Source: Gammaproteobacteria bacterium | GTDB taxonomy: Bacteria > Pseudomonadota > Gammaproteobacteria > Burkholderiales > Burkholderiaceae_B | Direction: 5' to 3' | NCBI GenBank assembly: GCA_018815245.1 | Contig: JAHIXK010000011.1 | Span: 248,001-312,000, forward strand | Length of the DNA stretch: 64,000 bases | Shown here: one piece after another, positions 43,624-53,229 of the stretch | Layout: each line of letters begins with the position of its first letter | Numbering within the stretch: position 1 is the stretch's first letter | Translations under genes and position numbers: made by a program | The notes under the pieces: generated by a model | Told to the model about the DNA's origin: nothing | The model's database searches: none | The model's input: only the letters and a program-made list of their open reading frames with translations

Positions 43624-44850
43624 ATGAAACCCATTCTGAAATCTGCCAAGCTGGCCAATGTTTGCTATGACATCCGCGGGCCCGTGATGCAGCGAGCGCG
43701 GCAGCTGGAAGAGGAGGGGCATCGAATCCTGAAGCTGAACATCGGCAATTTGGCGCCATTCGGGTTTGAAGCGCCCGATGAGGTTCGGCAAGACGTGATC
43801 ATGAATCTGGGCGACGCTTCGGGCTACAGCGACAGCAAGGGTTTGTTTGCTGCGCGCAAGTCCATCATGCACTACACCCAGCAAAAGAAAATCAAGGGTG
43901 TCACACTCGACGACATCATTGTAGGCAATGGTGTATCTGAGTTGATCGTGATGAGCATGCAAGGCCTGTTGAACAATGGCGACGAAGTGCTGGTGCCAGC
44001 ACCCGATTACCCTTTGTGGACGGCCGCTGTTAGCATTTCCGGCGGTACGCCGCGCCATTATTTGTGCGACGAGCAAAGCGACTGGTACCCCGATACCAAG
44101 CACCTGCGCAGCCTGATCAACGAGAAAACCAAGGCCTTGGTGATCATCAACCCCAACAACCCGACGGGTGCCTTGTACCCCGAAGAAGTGTTGCTGGAGT
44201 TGGTGCAAATTGCCCGTGAACACCACCTGATCATTTTTGCGGACGAAATTTACGACAAGATGCTGTACGACGGTGCAGAACACACATCGATCGCATCGCT
44301 TGCCGACGACGTGTTGTTCATCACCATGAACGGCTTGTCGAAAAACTACCGCGCCTGTGGTTACAGGGCTGGGTGGATGGTTATTTCTGGCGACAAGCGC
44401 CACGCAACCGATTACATCGACGGTTTGGGCATCATGGCCTCCATGCGCCTGTGCGCCAATGTGCCCGGCCAGTACGCCATTCAAACCTCGCTGGGTGGTT
44501 ATCAAAGCATCAACGATTTGGTTGGCCCCGGCGGGCGGCTTACGCGCCAGCGCGACCTGGCCTACGATTTGATGACGTCCATTCCCGGTGTTACCTGTGT
44601 CAAGCCCAAAGCGGCTTTGTATTTGTTTCCCCGTCTGGACCCCAAGGTGTATCCAATCAAGAACGACCAGCGTTTTGTGTTGGAGTTGCTTGAGGCCGAA
44701 AAAGTGTTGGTGGTGCAGGGAACCGGCTTTAATTGGATCAATCCAGATCATTTCCGGGTGGTTTTCCTACCCAACACCGACGATTTGACGGACGCAGTTG
44801 GTAGAATTGCACGCTTCCTGGAAAGTTATCGAAAACAACACCTTGGCTGA
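43624..44850 (+). CDS. alaA: Alanine/glutamate-pyruvate aminotransferase (AlaA type)
   Basis: This 408-residue PLP enzyme transfers amino groups between glutamate and pyruvate. It closely follows E. coli AlaA in layout: NVCYDIRGPVMQRARQLEEEG near 10, INPNNPTGA near 175, FADEIYDKMLYD and the PLP Lys in NGLSKNYRACGYR near 240. The catalytic Lys is therefore in place. hom starts 7 bases after its stop codon, so it forms one operon with hom and thrC, as is common in Burkholderiales. Confidence 0.93.
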   Translation: MKPILKSAKLANVCYDIRGPVMQRARQLEEEGHRILKLNIGNLAPFGFEAPDEVRQDVIMNLGDASGYSDSKGLFAARKSIMHYTQQKKIKGVTLDDIIVGNGVSELIVMSMQGLLNNGDEVLVPAPDYPLWTAAVSISGGTPRHYLCDEQSDWYPDTKHLRSLINEKTKALVIINPNNPTGALYPEEVLLELVQIAREHHLIIFADEIYDKMLYDGAEHTSIASLADDVLFITMNGLSKNYRACGYRAGWMVISGDKRHATDYIDGLGIMASMRLCANVPGQYAIQTSLGGYQSINDLVGPGGRLTRQRDLAYDLMTSIPGVTCVKPKAALYLFPRLDPKVYPIKNDQRFVLELLEAEKVLVVQGTGFNWINPDHFRVVFLPNTDDLTDAVGRIARFLESYRKQHLG

Positions 44851-44857
44851 TTTAAAA

Positions 44858-46171
44858 ATGAACAAACCTCTACGAGTGGCCCTGCTGGGTTTGGGTACCG
44901 TCGGTTCTGGCACCTTCAATGTGCTGAAAGACAACGGAAATGAAATTGAGCGCCGTGTGGGTTTCCCCATTCAGATCAAAGTCATCGCCGACCTGAACAC
45001 CGACAAAGCCCGTGAACTGGCTGGCCCCGGCGTTGAGGTGTTGGGCGATGCATTCGAGGCCGTGAAGCGAGACGACATTGATGTAGTGGTTGAACTGATC
45101 GGTGGTTACACCATTGCCAAGCAATTGGTGATGGCCGCAATCAACGCAGGCAAGCATGTGGTAACCGCCAACAAGGCGCTTTTGGCCGTGCATGGCGATG
45201 AAATTTTTGCGGCTGCCGAGGCCAACAATGTAATGGTGGCCTTCGAGGCTGCCGTGGCTGGTGGCATCCCTGTGATCAAGGCCATCAAGGAAGGTTTGGC
45301 AGCCAATAAAATTGAATACGTGGCTGGCATTATCAATGGCACGTGCAACTTCATTTTGTCGGAAATGCGTGACAAGGGCTTGCCCTTTGCGGACGTGTTG
45401 GCCCAGGCCCAAGCCTTTGGCTACGCCGAGGCGGATCCCACTTTCGACATTGAGGGCGTAGACGCAGCCCACAAAATAAGCCTGCTAAGTTCAATCGCTT
45501 TTGGTGTGCCGGTTCAGTTTGAAAAGGCCTACATCGAAGGCATCACCAAACTGACGAAAGAAGACATTCAGTTTGCCGAACAGCTGGGTTACCGCGTGAA
45601 GTTGCTGGGCATTGCCAAGCGCACAGACCACGGCGTGGAGCTGCGCGTACACCCCACCTTGATTCCGGGCAAACGCTTGATTGCCAATGTGGAAGGGGTG
45701 ATGAATGCGGTGCTGGTAAAAGCCAACGCCGTTGGCCCCACGTTGTATTATGGTGCTGGTGCTGGCAGCCTGCCTACTGCGTCTGCAGTGGTTGCTGATC
45801 TTATTGAAATTGCGCGAGCAAGCCAGGCCCCTTTGGCCAGTCGCGTGCCGGTTCTGGCATTCCAGAAGGAAGGCATTCAGAATCTGGATGTGTTGCCCAT
45901 GGACAAAGTGGTCACTGCGTTTTATCTGCGTTTGGCAGTGGACGATCGCCCTGGTGTGCTGGCTGAAGTTACCCGCCTGCTTGCGGACAACCAGATTTCA
46001 ATTGAAGCCATGATTCAACGGCAGGCCACCAGCGAAAAAGAAACCGCTGAAATTGTTCTGTTGACGCACCGTTGTGTAGAAGGCAACGTCAACAAAGCGA
46101 TCGCCAGCATTGAAGCGCTGGATAGTGTGCACGGTCACTTGACCCGCATTCGTGTAGAGGACTTGAGCTGA
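44858..46171 (+). CDS. hom: Homoserine dehydrogenase
   Basis: The 437-residue enzyme reduces aspartate semialdehyde to homoserine, supplying threonine and methionine. It has the Rossmann motif GLGTVGSGT (~10-18), the catalytic region with GIINGTCNF near 170 and EADPTFDIEG near 210, and a C-terminal ACT domain (~350-430, RPGVLAEVTRLL) that probably senses threonine. The ATG at 44858 gives MNKPLRVALLGLG; the longer frame starts inside alaA. thrC follows one base after its stop. Confidence 0.96.
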   Translation: MNKPLRVALLGLGTVGSGTFNVLKDNGNEIERRVGFPIQIKVIADLNTDKARELAGPGVEVLGDAFEAVKRDDIDVVVELIGGYTIAKQLVMAAINAGKHVVTANKALLAVHGDEIFAAAEANNVMVAFEAAVAGGIPVIKAIKEGLAANKIEYVAGIINGTCNFILSEMRDKGLPFADVLAQAQAFGYAEADPTFDIEGVDAAHKISLLSSIAFGVPVQFEKAYIEGITKLTKEDIQFAEQLGYRVKLLGIAKRTDHGVELRVHPTLIPGKRLIANVEGVMNAVLVKANAVGPTLYYGAGAGSLPTASAVVADLIEIARASQAPLASRVPVLAFQKEGIQNLDVLPMDKVVTAFYLRLAVDDRPGVLAEVTRLLADNQISIEAMIQRQATSEKETAEIVLLTHRCVEGNVNKAIASIEALDSVHGHLTRIRVEDLS

Positions 46172-46172
46172 A

Positions 46173-47588
46173 ATGAAATACTTCAGCAGCCGTGGGGGAA
46201 TGGACCCTCAAAACTTTTCCGAGATCCTGCTGGAAGGCCTGGCACCTGATGGTGGTCTAGCCGTGCCCGAGTTTTATCCCCAAGTGGCCCTGCATGTGCT
46301 GGAAAGCTGGAAAAACCTGAGTTACGGCGAATTGGCATTTGAGGTGCTGCGCCCTTATGCCACCGACATTCCTGAAGCGGACCTGAAAGCGCTGACCACG
46401 AAAACCTACACCAAGGCCGTGTACGGAACAGAAGAAATAACCCCGGTGCGCGAGTTGTTCGACGGCATCAAGGTGCTGGAACTTTCCAACGGCCCCACCC
46501 TGGCCTTTAAAGACATGGCCATGCAATTGCTGGGCAATTTGTTTGAATACCAGCTTGCACGCACCAACCGGGAACTGAATATTTTGGGCGCAACCAGTGG
46601 CGATACGGGTTCAGCAGCCGAATACGCCATGCGTGGCAAAAAAGGTGTGCGTGTGTTCATGTTGAGCCCCTTGGGCAAAATGAGCGCATTCCAGCGTGCG
46701 CAAATGTACAGCTTGCAAGACCCGAATATTTTCAACATTGCAGTTGAAGGTTTGTTTGACGATTGCCAAGACATCGTGAAAGCCGTCAGTGAAGACTTGC
46801 CGTTTAAAAACTGTCAGAAAATCGGCACGGTCAATTCCATCAACTGGGGTCGCATTTCTGCACAGGTGGTGTATTACTTCAATGCCTACTTGCGCACGGC
46901 CGAGAAGATCGGCGACCCGGTCAGCTTTGCGGTGCCTTCAGGTAACTTTGGAAACGTGTTGGCTGGGCATATTGCGCGCCAAATGGGTTTGCCAATCCGC
47001 AAGCTGATTGTTGCAACCAATGAAAACAATGTGCTGGATGAGTTTTTCAAAACGGGTGTGTACCGCCCCCGTACTTCAACGGAAACATACATCACCTCCA
47101 GCCCGTCGATGGACATTTCCAAAGCATCAAATTTCGAGCGTTTTGTCTACGACCTGCTGGGCCGCGACCCCAAGGCACTGAAGGCTTTGTGGCAAGATCT
47201 GGCCAAAAACGGTCATTTTGATTTGTCCCATGATTCGCGTTTCAAGCACATTGAAGCAGACTTCGGCTTTCAATCGGGTTCATCAAACCACCAGAATCGC
47301 CTGCACACCATCAGGGAAGTCTATGCCCGCACTGGCACATTGATTGATACCCACACCGCAGATGCGGTGAAAGTGGCCCGTGAACTTGTTGAGCCTGGTG
47401 TGCCCATGGTGGTGCTGGAAACCGCACTGGCCGTGAAGTTTGCGGAAACCATTGAAGAGGCCACAGGGCAAACACCGCCCGTTCCCAAGGCTTTTGAAGG
47501 CATTGAAAAACTGCCGCAACGCGTGGTTGAAATGCCGGTTTCTGTTGGTCAGGTGAAGGCCTTCATCGCAGAACATACCGGCTTGTAG
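46173..47588 (+). CDS. thrC: Threonine synthase
   Basis: ThrC converts O-phosphohomoserine to threonine with PLP. The 471-residue protein belongs to the longer, proteobacterial/fungal type: MKYFSSRG at the start, PLP Lys in LSNGPTLAFKDMAMQ near 112, and GATSGDTGSAA near 140. It is the last gene of alaA-hom-thrC. About 112 bases separate it from the next gene, and this gap holds a long hairpin. Confidence 0.96.
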   Translation: MKYFSSRGGMDPQNFSEILLEGLAPDGGLAVPEFYPQVALHVLESWKNLSYGELAFEVLRPYATDIPEADLKALTTKTYTKAVYGTEEITPVRELFDGIKVLELSNGPTLAFKDMAMQLLGNLFEYQLARTNRELNILGATSGDTGSAAEYAMRGKKGVRVFMLSPLGKMSAFQRAQMYSLQDPNIFNIAVEGLFDDCQDIVKAVSEDLPFKNCQKIGTVNSINWGRISAQVVYYFNAYLRTAEKIGDPVSFAVPSGNFGNVLAGHIARQMGLPIRKLIVATNENNVLDEFFKTGVYRPRTSTETYITSSPSMDISKASNFERFVYDLLGRDPKALKALWQDLAKNGHFDLSHDSRFKHIEADFGFQSGSSNHQNRLHTIREVYARTGTLIDTHTADAVKVARELVEPGVPMVVLETALAVKFAETIEEATGQTPPVPKAFEGIEKLPQRVVEMPVSVGQVKAFIAEHTGL

Positions 47589-47596
47589 CCTGTTCT

Positions 47597-47651
47597 CAAA
47601 CAATCGTTTGCCTGCAAGTAATAGGGTTTACCTAACTTGCAGGTCCAAACG
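47597..47651. promoter_or_regulatory. Long hairpin with a competing stem between thrC and the two-component genes
   Basis: The paired segments are CGTTTG/CAAACG, CCTGCAAGT/ACTTGCAGG and TAGG/CCTA, separated by two-base bulges, giving about 19 base pairs and a five-base loop. No T run follows. The first arm can instead pair with CAAAC just upstream (47597-47601), so two exclusive structures are possible, as in an attenuator. It could also be only a transcript end for thrC. Confidence 0.6.
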
Positions 47652-47700
47652 GAATCATGAACAATAGCAAGGTTGAAGAACACCGCTTGAAGCCATCGTT

Positions 47701-49113
47701 TTGACCTCGCCACCTGACACTGTTGATTCTCCCGAAGTAGCTCCCGGCCAAGGCATTGATGCCCAGCCCAGAAAGGGCTTGTCCGCACTGGCCGTGGATG
47801 ACGAACCCGGCATGCGCCATTTTCTTGAGAAAGCGCTGGAAACCCGTTTTGCGCGGGTTGATACAGCAGGATCCGTTGAAATGGCACAAGCCCTGTTTGA
47901 GAACCACGACTACAGCACCATCGTGCTGGACGTGAGTTTGCCCGGTAAAAGCGGCCTTGCCTGGCTTAATGAGTTGCGCCAAGGCAGTTACGAAGGCGAT
48001 GTGATCCTGATCACCGGTTATGCCGACATGGACACTGCAATTGGTGCACTGCGTGCCGGGGCACAAGACTTCCTGCAAAAACCCTTTCGAATTGACCAGC
48101 TTTGGTATGCACTAGACCGTGCTGCCGACCAAAACCGTTTGAAGCGCGAAAACTTTGTGTTGAAGCGGGCAGTGTCCAACCTTCAGCAAAATGAGCAAGT
48201 GATGGTGGGCGAAAGCCCCATTGTTCGCCAATTGCGCAGGCTGGTGGCCAAGGTCGCGCCCACCGATTCAACGGTGTTGCTCACCGGCGAATCCGGTTCC
48301 GGCAAGGAGGTGTTGGCCCGCACCCTGCACGGCATGAGTCTTCGAAGCGAAAGGCCCTTTGTGCCAATCAACTGCGGTGCCATTTCGCCTGAGCTGATTG
48401 AAAGTGAATTGTTTGGGCACGCCAAAGGCGCGTTCACGGGCGCCACTGAATCGCATCAAGGCCTGTTTTATTACGCGCAGGGTGGCACGCTGTTTCTCGA
48501 CGAAATTGGTGAATTGCCGCTGAGCATGCAAACCAAATTGCTGCGGGTTCTTGAAGACCGCCGCATCCGGCCTGTGGGCAGCACCAAAGAAGTGGACGTG
48601 GACGTGCGCATTGTTGCGGCCACCAACGTAAACCTTGAAGTGGAAGTGAAACGCGGGCGCTTTCGCCAGGACCTGTATTACCGTTTGCAGGTCATGCCGA
48701 TTGAAATGCCTCCGCTGCGTTCACGCCCCGACGATATCGATTTGCTGGCCAATTATTTCATCAAGGTGTTTGCCAAAAAGCTGCGCATTGACCCCCTGAA
48801 AATAAGCCCGGAAATGCAGGCTCGTTTGCAGGCCTATGAATGGCCAGGCAATGTGCGTGAATTGCGAAATTTCATTGAACGGTCCTTGATTCTGGGTTAT
48901 TTCCCCAAGGAGGATTTGCCTTTGAATCTTGATCTGGACGAGCGCACTGCCGTTGAAGAAGACCTGCAGAATGAATCGCTGGAACAGGTGGAAAAAGCCC
49001 ACATCCTTCGCGTGCTGAATGCATGCAGTGGCAACAAATCCGAGGCGGCACGCCGTTTGGGCGTATCCCGAAAAACACTTGAAAGAAAGTGCATGGCGTG
49101 GAGCCAAGAATAG
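47701..49113 (+). CDS. NtrC-family sigma-54-dependent response regulator
   Basis: The 470-residue activator has a receiver domain (~30-145) with the phospho-acceptor Asp in IVLDVSLPGKSG. Its sigma-54 AAA+ domain (~165-400) has Walker A GESGSGKE, the GAFTGA loop and an intact Walker B. A Fis-type helix-turn-helix ends the protein (NKSEAARRLGVSRKTLE). The start is TTG at 47701, whose bases overlap the stop of a 15-codon upstream frame (47657-47704). The histidine kinase gene overlaps its 3' end by 25 bases. Input signal and targets are unknown. Confidence 0.9.
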   Translation: MTSPPDTVDSPEVAPGQGIDAQPRKGLSALAVDDEPGMRHFLEKALETRFARVDTAGSVEMAQALFENHDYSTIVLDVSLPGKSGLAWLNELRQGSYEGDVILITGYADMDTAIGALRAGAQDFLQKPFRIDQLWYALDRAADQNRLKRENFVLKRAVSNLQQNEQVMVGESPIVRQLRRLVAKVAPTDSTVLLTGESGSGKEVLARTLHGMSLRSERPFVPINCGAISPELIESELFGHAKGAFTGATESHQGLFYYAQGGTLFLDEIGELPLSMQTKLLRVLEDRRIRPVGSTKEVDVDVRIVAATNVNLEVEVKRGRFRQDLYYRLQVMPIEMPPLRSRPDDIDLLANYFIKVFAKKLRIDPLKISPEMQARLQAYEWPGNVRELRNFIERSLILGYFPKEDLPLNLDLDERTAVEEDLQNESLEQVEKAHILRVLNACSGNKSEAARRLGVSRKTLERKCMAWSQE

Positions 49114-51260
49114 GTCAGCGGCCGTTCCCGCCACGCGGGCATTTTTGGCCCAGCCACTGGACCGTTAAAACCAAGCTGGTGGTGACGGCTTGCATTCCCT
49201 TGCTGGTGCTTATTCCTGTCGTGGCCTTGCTGGTGTGGTCCGCTGGTCAGGCGGCGTACACAAAAATTTTGATCTCCAAGGTGCGAAGCGACCTGGTGCT
49301 TGCCCAGCAGGAATTCACCGATGTACAGGAAAACAAATATGACGCGCTCAAGGCCTGGTCTGAAAGCGCGCATCTTCGAAACCTGTTGCAGCGCCAAGGG
49401 GGCAAGTTGAACAACAAAGACCTTCGGGTGCAGGCAGAGAAATTGGGGTTTGCCTACCTTCGCTTGATCAGCCCAACCGGAATGGTTGTGAATTCTTACC
49501 CAGCGCGTTTGCCGTATATGTTGGGTGCCCAAATTCAGAAATCAGTCAAATTTCGGGAATCGGGTAGCTACACCGTGTTGCTCTCGAACGCCGAGTTGAA
49601 TGACATATCACCGGAACTGGCCTCACGTGCTGTGCAGGCCATTTTGCCGACATGGAATGCAAGCCCTTCATCGAAAAGTGCCGAGGACCGCGGTCTGGTG
49701 GTGCAGGTGCTTCACCCCTTGTTCAGCGACGGCAACATGCTGGGTTATCTCGAAGGTGGCTTGCTGCTGAACGGGAACCTTGAGCTGGTGGATAAAATCA
49801 ATGATCTTATTTACTCGCCCAACACCTTGCTTGAAGGATCGATCGGCACCACCACCATTTTTCTGGAAGATGTACGTGTGGCCACCACGGTTCGAAGGGA
49901 CGGAGAGTCCCGTGCCTTGGGCACCCGGGTTTCCGATGTGGTTCGTCAAAGTGTATTGGGCCGGGGCGAGGTGTGGCTGGAACGGGCCTTTGTGGTAAAT
50001 GACTGGTACGTGGCGGCCTATGCCCCCCTGTTAAGCCCGGAGGGTGCGCGAATTGGCATGTTCTACGTGGGGTTTCTGGAGGCGCCTTATGCCAACATCA
50101 AGACCCAGTTGCTGATTTTGTTTTTACTGGCCGTGGGTGCTGCCATGGTGCTTGGCGCAATGATGGTGGTGCGTTTAACGTCGGGTATTTTTTATCCATT
50201 GCGGCGCATGAACTACATCATGAGTTTGCAGGAAAAGGGTGATGCCGCGGCCCGTGTGGGTGACCTTCGGCGTGAGGATGAGTTTGCAGACTTGGCCAAT
50301 CACTTCGATGTGCTGCTGGATCAACTGGACGCGCGTCGCAGTGAACTGCTGGGGCTGAATGAAGAGTTGGACGAACGTGTGCGCCAGCGCACCGCCGATC
50401 TTCAGGCCGTTAACCAGAAGCTGCATCAGGCAGTGGAACAATTGCTGGCCTCGGAAAAACTGGCAGCGATGGGACAACTGACAGCTGGTATTGCGCATGA
50501 GTTCAACAACCCGCTGGCCATCATGATGGGGCATCTGGATTTGATTCGCATGACCCTTAACGATCCCGAAAGCATGAAAACCCTTCGGCTGCTTGATGAG
50601 CAGGTGCACCGCATGCGCAACATTGTTCAAAAGTTGCTGCAGTTTTGTAGGCCCGATGAATATGCCTCTTACACCGAAGAGGTGAATGTGAACGAGGTGA
50701 TTCAGGACAGCATTCTTTTTGTGCGCAGTGAAATTGAAACGGCGCGTGCACAGCTTAAACTGGAATTCAACGCACGTGAAACCGTGCAAATCAGCAAAAC
50801 CGAATTGCAGCAGGTTATGGTGAATTTGTTGATCAACGCCACGCATGCGCTTGAGGGATCATTTCATGAACAGTCTGCAGTGCTGGACGAACCGCCACTG
50901 ATATCTGTTGAAACACGCGACATGGCATTGGCAGATGGCCAAAAAGCAGTCAGTATTCGGGTGCAAAATAACGGTGAGCCGATTGCCTCCGAACGCCTGC
51001 AGCTGATTTTTAAAATGTTCTACACCACCAAGCACGCAGGCAAAGGCACTGGCCTTGGTTTGCCTGTTTCGCGCATGCTGGTTCAGCGGTATGGTGGCGA
51101 TTTGCAGGTCAAAAGCCCGGTGGTGCCAGAAAACGCGCCACAATTCGGTGCATGTTTCGAGATTGTTTTGCGCTGCAAGGCCCGCCCGTCGGCCGATATT
51201 TTGAAAGAAACTGGTCAACAGATTTTGTTGATCGAGAAGCAACTGTCAGAAGGAAGTTGA
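49089..51260 (+). CDS. Membrane sensor histidine kinase with periplasmic Cache-type domain
   Basis: The 723-residue kinase has a first membrane helix near 27-50 (TKLVVTACIPLLVLIPVV), a ~280-residue periplasmic sensor domain of Cache type, a second helix near 340-362 and a HAMP region. A coiled coil (~420-460) leads to HisKA with the phospho-His in IAHEFNNPLA near 467 and HATPase_c with GKGTGLGLPVS near 650. The start used is GTG at 49089; later starts within 20 codons are possible. It partners with the preceding response regulator, which it overlaps. No ligand motif is evident. Confidence 0.9.
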   Translation: MHGVEPRIGQRPFPPRGHFWPSHWTVKTKLVVTACIPLLVLIPVVALLVWSAGQAAYTKILISKVRSDLVLAQQEFTDVQENKYDALKAWSESAHLRNLLQRQGGKLNNKDLRVQAEKLGFAYLRLISPTGMVVNSYPARLPYMLGAQIQKSVKFRESGSYTVLLSNAELNDISPELASRAVQAILPTWNASPSSKSAEDRGLVVQVLHPLFSDGNMLGYLEGGLLLNGNLELVDKINDLIYSPNTLLEGSIGTTTIFLEDVRVATTVRRDGESRALGTRVSDVVRQSVLGRGEVWLERAFVVNDWYVAAYAPLLSPEGARIGMFYVGFLEAPYANIKTQLLILFLLAVGAAMVLGAMMVVRLTSGIFYPLRRMNYIMSLQEKGDAAARVGDLRREDEFADLANHFDVLLDQLDARRSELLGLNEELDERVRQRTADLQAVNQKLHQAVEQLLASEKLAAMGQLTAGIAHEFNNPLAIMMGHLDLIRMTLNDPESMKTLRLLDEQVHRMRNIVQKLLQFCRPDEYASYTEEVNVNEVIQDSILFVRSEIETARAQLKLEFNARETVQISKTELQQVMVNLLINATHALEGSFHEQSAVLDEPPLISVETRDMALADGQKAVSIRVQNNGEPIASERLQLIFKMFYTTKHAGKGTGLGLPVSRMLVQRYGGDLQVKSPVVPENAPQFGACFEIVLRCKARPSADILKETGQQILLIEKQLSEGS

Positions 51261-51261
51261 A

Positions 51262-51762
51262 GTGCCCAAGGTTTTTGGATTTGCCGGTTTCTCCGGCGTG
51301 GGTAAAACCACATTGATTGAACAACTGTTGCCCATCCTGATCGGGGAGGGGGTTCGTGTGTCAGTCATCAAGCATGCCCATCACGACTTCGACATTGACC
51401 GCCCCGGTAAGGATTCTTATCGGCATCGCGAAGCGGGTGCCTATGAGGTACTGATTACCGCCAACAAGCGCTGGGTGCTGATGCATGAATTGCGCGACGA
51501 AGCCGAGCCCACGCTAGAAGACCAGTTGAGCAAGTTGTCGCCCTGCGACCTGGTGATTGTTGAAGGCTTCAAGCGGGCAGACATTCCTAAAATTGAAATT
51601 TGGCGTGAAGCCAATGGCAAGCCCATGTTGCATCCCCAAGACCCCAACATTGTGGCGGTGGCCTGCGATACGCCAATTGAATGCCGTGGTTTGCCCACCT
51701 TGCCCTTGAACGACCCTGCATCAATTGCGCAGTTTATTTTGAAACGGTTTGTGAATGGTTGA
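51262..51762 (+). CDS. mobB: Molybdopterin-guanine dinucleotide biosynthesis adapter MobB
   Basis: MobB is a GTP-binding helper for attaching GMP to molybdopterin. The 166-residue protein has the P-loop GFSGVGKTTL near 8-17, KHAHHDFDIDRPGKDSYRHR near 36-55 and VEGFK near 110. The GTG at 51262 directly follows the kinase stop. Its 3' end overlaps moeA by 8 bases. First gene of a cofactor run that ends with crcB. Confidence 0.94.
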   Translation: MPKVFGFAGFSGVGKTTLIEQLLPILIGEGVRVSVIKHAHHDFDIDRPGKDSYRHREAGAYEVLITANKRWVLMHELRDEAEPTLEDQLSKLSPCDLVIVEGFKRADIPKIEIWREANGKPMLHPQDPNIVAVACDTPIECRGLPTLPLNDPASIAQFILKRFVNG

Positions 51763-52975
51763 ACTCGATGACCTGCTGGCGCAGGTGTGGCCTTTGGCTG
51801 CAAGCAACACGCCGGGAACAGACACAGTAAACCTGAATGCGGCCTTGGGGCGCGTGGTGGTCGGTGACGTTTTTTCTCAACTGAATGTGCCGCAGCACGA
51901 CAACAGCGGCATGGATGGTTATGCCGTTCGCTGTGCAGACCTTGCCAAAGGCGTGCAATTTGCTGTTTCGCAACGCGTGCCGGCAGGTGCATCACCATTG
52001 CCTTTGCAGGCAGGCACGGTGGCCAGAATATTTACAGGCGCACCCATTCCACCCGGTGCAGATGCCGTGGTGATGCAGGAAGATGCCAGTGTGCTGGCCA
52101 ATGGCCTTGTCACCTTCAACGCAGTGCCCACGCCCAATCAATGGATACGCCGTGCCGGTGAAGACATTGCATGCGGGCAGGTGGTTGTGCCCAAAGGCAC
52201 GGTGCTGGATGCCATACATGTTGGGTTGCTGGCATCTATTGGTGTGGATCGCGTGGATGTGGTCAAACGCCTGAAAGTGGGCGTAATGGTGACCGGTAGC
52301 GAATTGCAAAATCCGGGCAAGGCCCTTGAGCCGGGACAAATTTACAATTCCAATGAGTTTGTTTGGAGTGGCTTTTTGAAGGCCATGAACATTGATGTAG
52401 AGTCGGTGGGCATTGTGCCCGACAACCTTGATGCCACCTGCAGCGCACTTGAAAGGTTGGCCGAATGTGATGCGGTTGTCAGTTCCGGCGGTGTCTCTGT
52501 GGGTGAAGAAGACCACGTGAAACCCGCCATCGAAAGAATGGGGGAATTGCGTGCCTGGAAAGTGGCCATGAAGCCGGGCAAGCCCATTGCCTTTGGTCAC
52601 ATCAACCGGAGCGATGGCGGGCAAAGCTGGTTTTTTGGTTTGCCTGGCAACCCGGTGTCCAGCGCCTTGGCCTTCCAGTTGATCGTCAAGCCTTTTCTTG
52701 GGCTGCTGCAGGGGCAAAGCATGGGGCAAGTGGACTGGCGTCTGCGCATGCACCCGGTAAAAGCCGATTTTGCATGGACCAAGCCCGATATGTGCCGTGA
52801 AGAGTTTTTGCGGGTGGATGTACAATCTGGGTGTGCAGGCCTGTTTCCCAACCAAAGTTCAGGCGTGTTGACATCGCTAGCGCAGTCCAGCGGTTTGGTG
52901 CGTTTGGCCAAAGGCCAGGTGGTTGCCCCGGGGGATGTGCTGAATTATGTGTCATATCAGGACTTGATGAAATGA
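51755..52975 (+). CDS. moeA: Molybdopterin molybdenumtransferase MoeA
   Basis: MoeA inserts molybdate into adenylylated molybdopterin. The 406-residue protein shows NVPQHDNSGMDGYAVR near 44-59, the domain with TGSELQNPG near 177-185 and the GGVSVGEED loop near 246-254. The GxPGNPVS segment lies near 295. It overlaps mobB upstream and moaD downstream (ATGA), so the set is translated as a unit. Confidence 0.96.
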   Translation: MVELDDLLAQVWPLAASNTPGTDTVNLNAALGRVVVGDVFSQLNVPQHDNSGMDGYAVRCADLAKGVQFAVSQRVPAGASPLPLQAGTVARIFTGAPIPPGADAVVMQEDASVLANGLVTFNAVPTPNQWIRRAGEDIACGQVVVPKGTVLDAIHVGLLASIGVDRVDVVKRLKVGVMVTGSELQNPGKALEPGQIYNSNEFVWSGFLKAMNIDVESVGIVPDNLDATCSALERLAECDAVVSSGGVSVGEEDHVKPAIERMGELRAWKVAMKPGKPIAFGHINRSDGGQSWFFGLPGNPVSSALAFQLIVKPFLGLLQGQSMGQVDWRLRMHPVKADFAWTKPDMCREEFLRVDVQSGCAGLFPNQSSGVLTSLAQSSGLVRLAKGQVVAPGDVLNYVSYQDLMK

Positions 52976-53229
52976 ATGTGAAGGTGCGGTTTTTTGCCAG
53001 TCTGAAAGAACAGTTCGGGCGCGACAGCGTGGTGGTGAATACCCCTTTTGCACCCGCCACCGTGGCGGGCTTGCGCCAACACCTTTGCGAGCAGCACCCC
53101 GGTTTTGCCAAAGCGATTGCCGAGGTAGGGCGCTTGCGTGCGGCGGTGAACCAGGACATGGCAGAAGACGACACCCCCGTGGGTGAACAGGCAGAAGTGG
53201 CGTTTTTTCCACCGGTGACAGGGGGTTGA
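52972..53229 (+). CDS. moaD: Molybdopterin synthase small subunit MoaD
   Basis: MoaD carries sulfur as a C-terminal thiocarboxylate for dithiolene formation. The 85-residue ubiquitin-like protein ends in the required Gly-Gly (FFPPVTGG). Its ATG overlaps the moeA stop, and moaE begins directly after its stop codon. An upstream extension in the same frame lies inside moeA and is rejected. Confidence 0.95.
   Translation: MNVKVRFFASLKEQFGRDSVVVNTPFAPATVAGLRQHLCEQHPGFAKAIAEVGRLRAAVNQDMAEDDTPVGEQAEVAFFPPVTGG

Noticed and set aside
43600-44751. A 383-codon open frame on the minus strand
   Set aside because: It lies entirely antisense to alaA, is rich in His/Gln/Val patterns produced by reading GC-biased codons backwards, and resembles no protein family.
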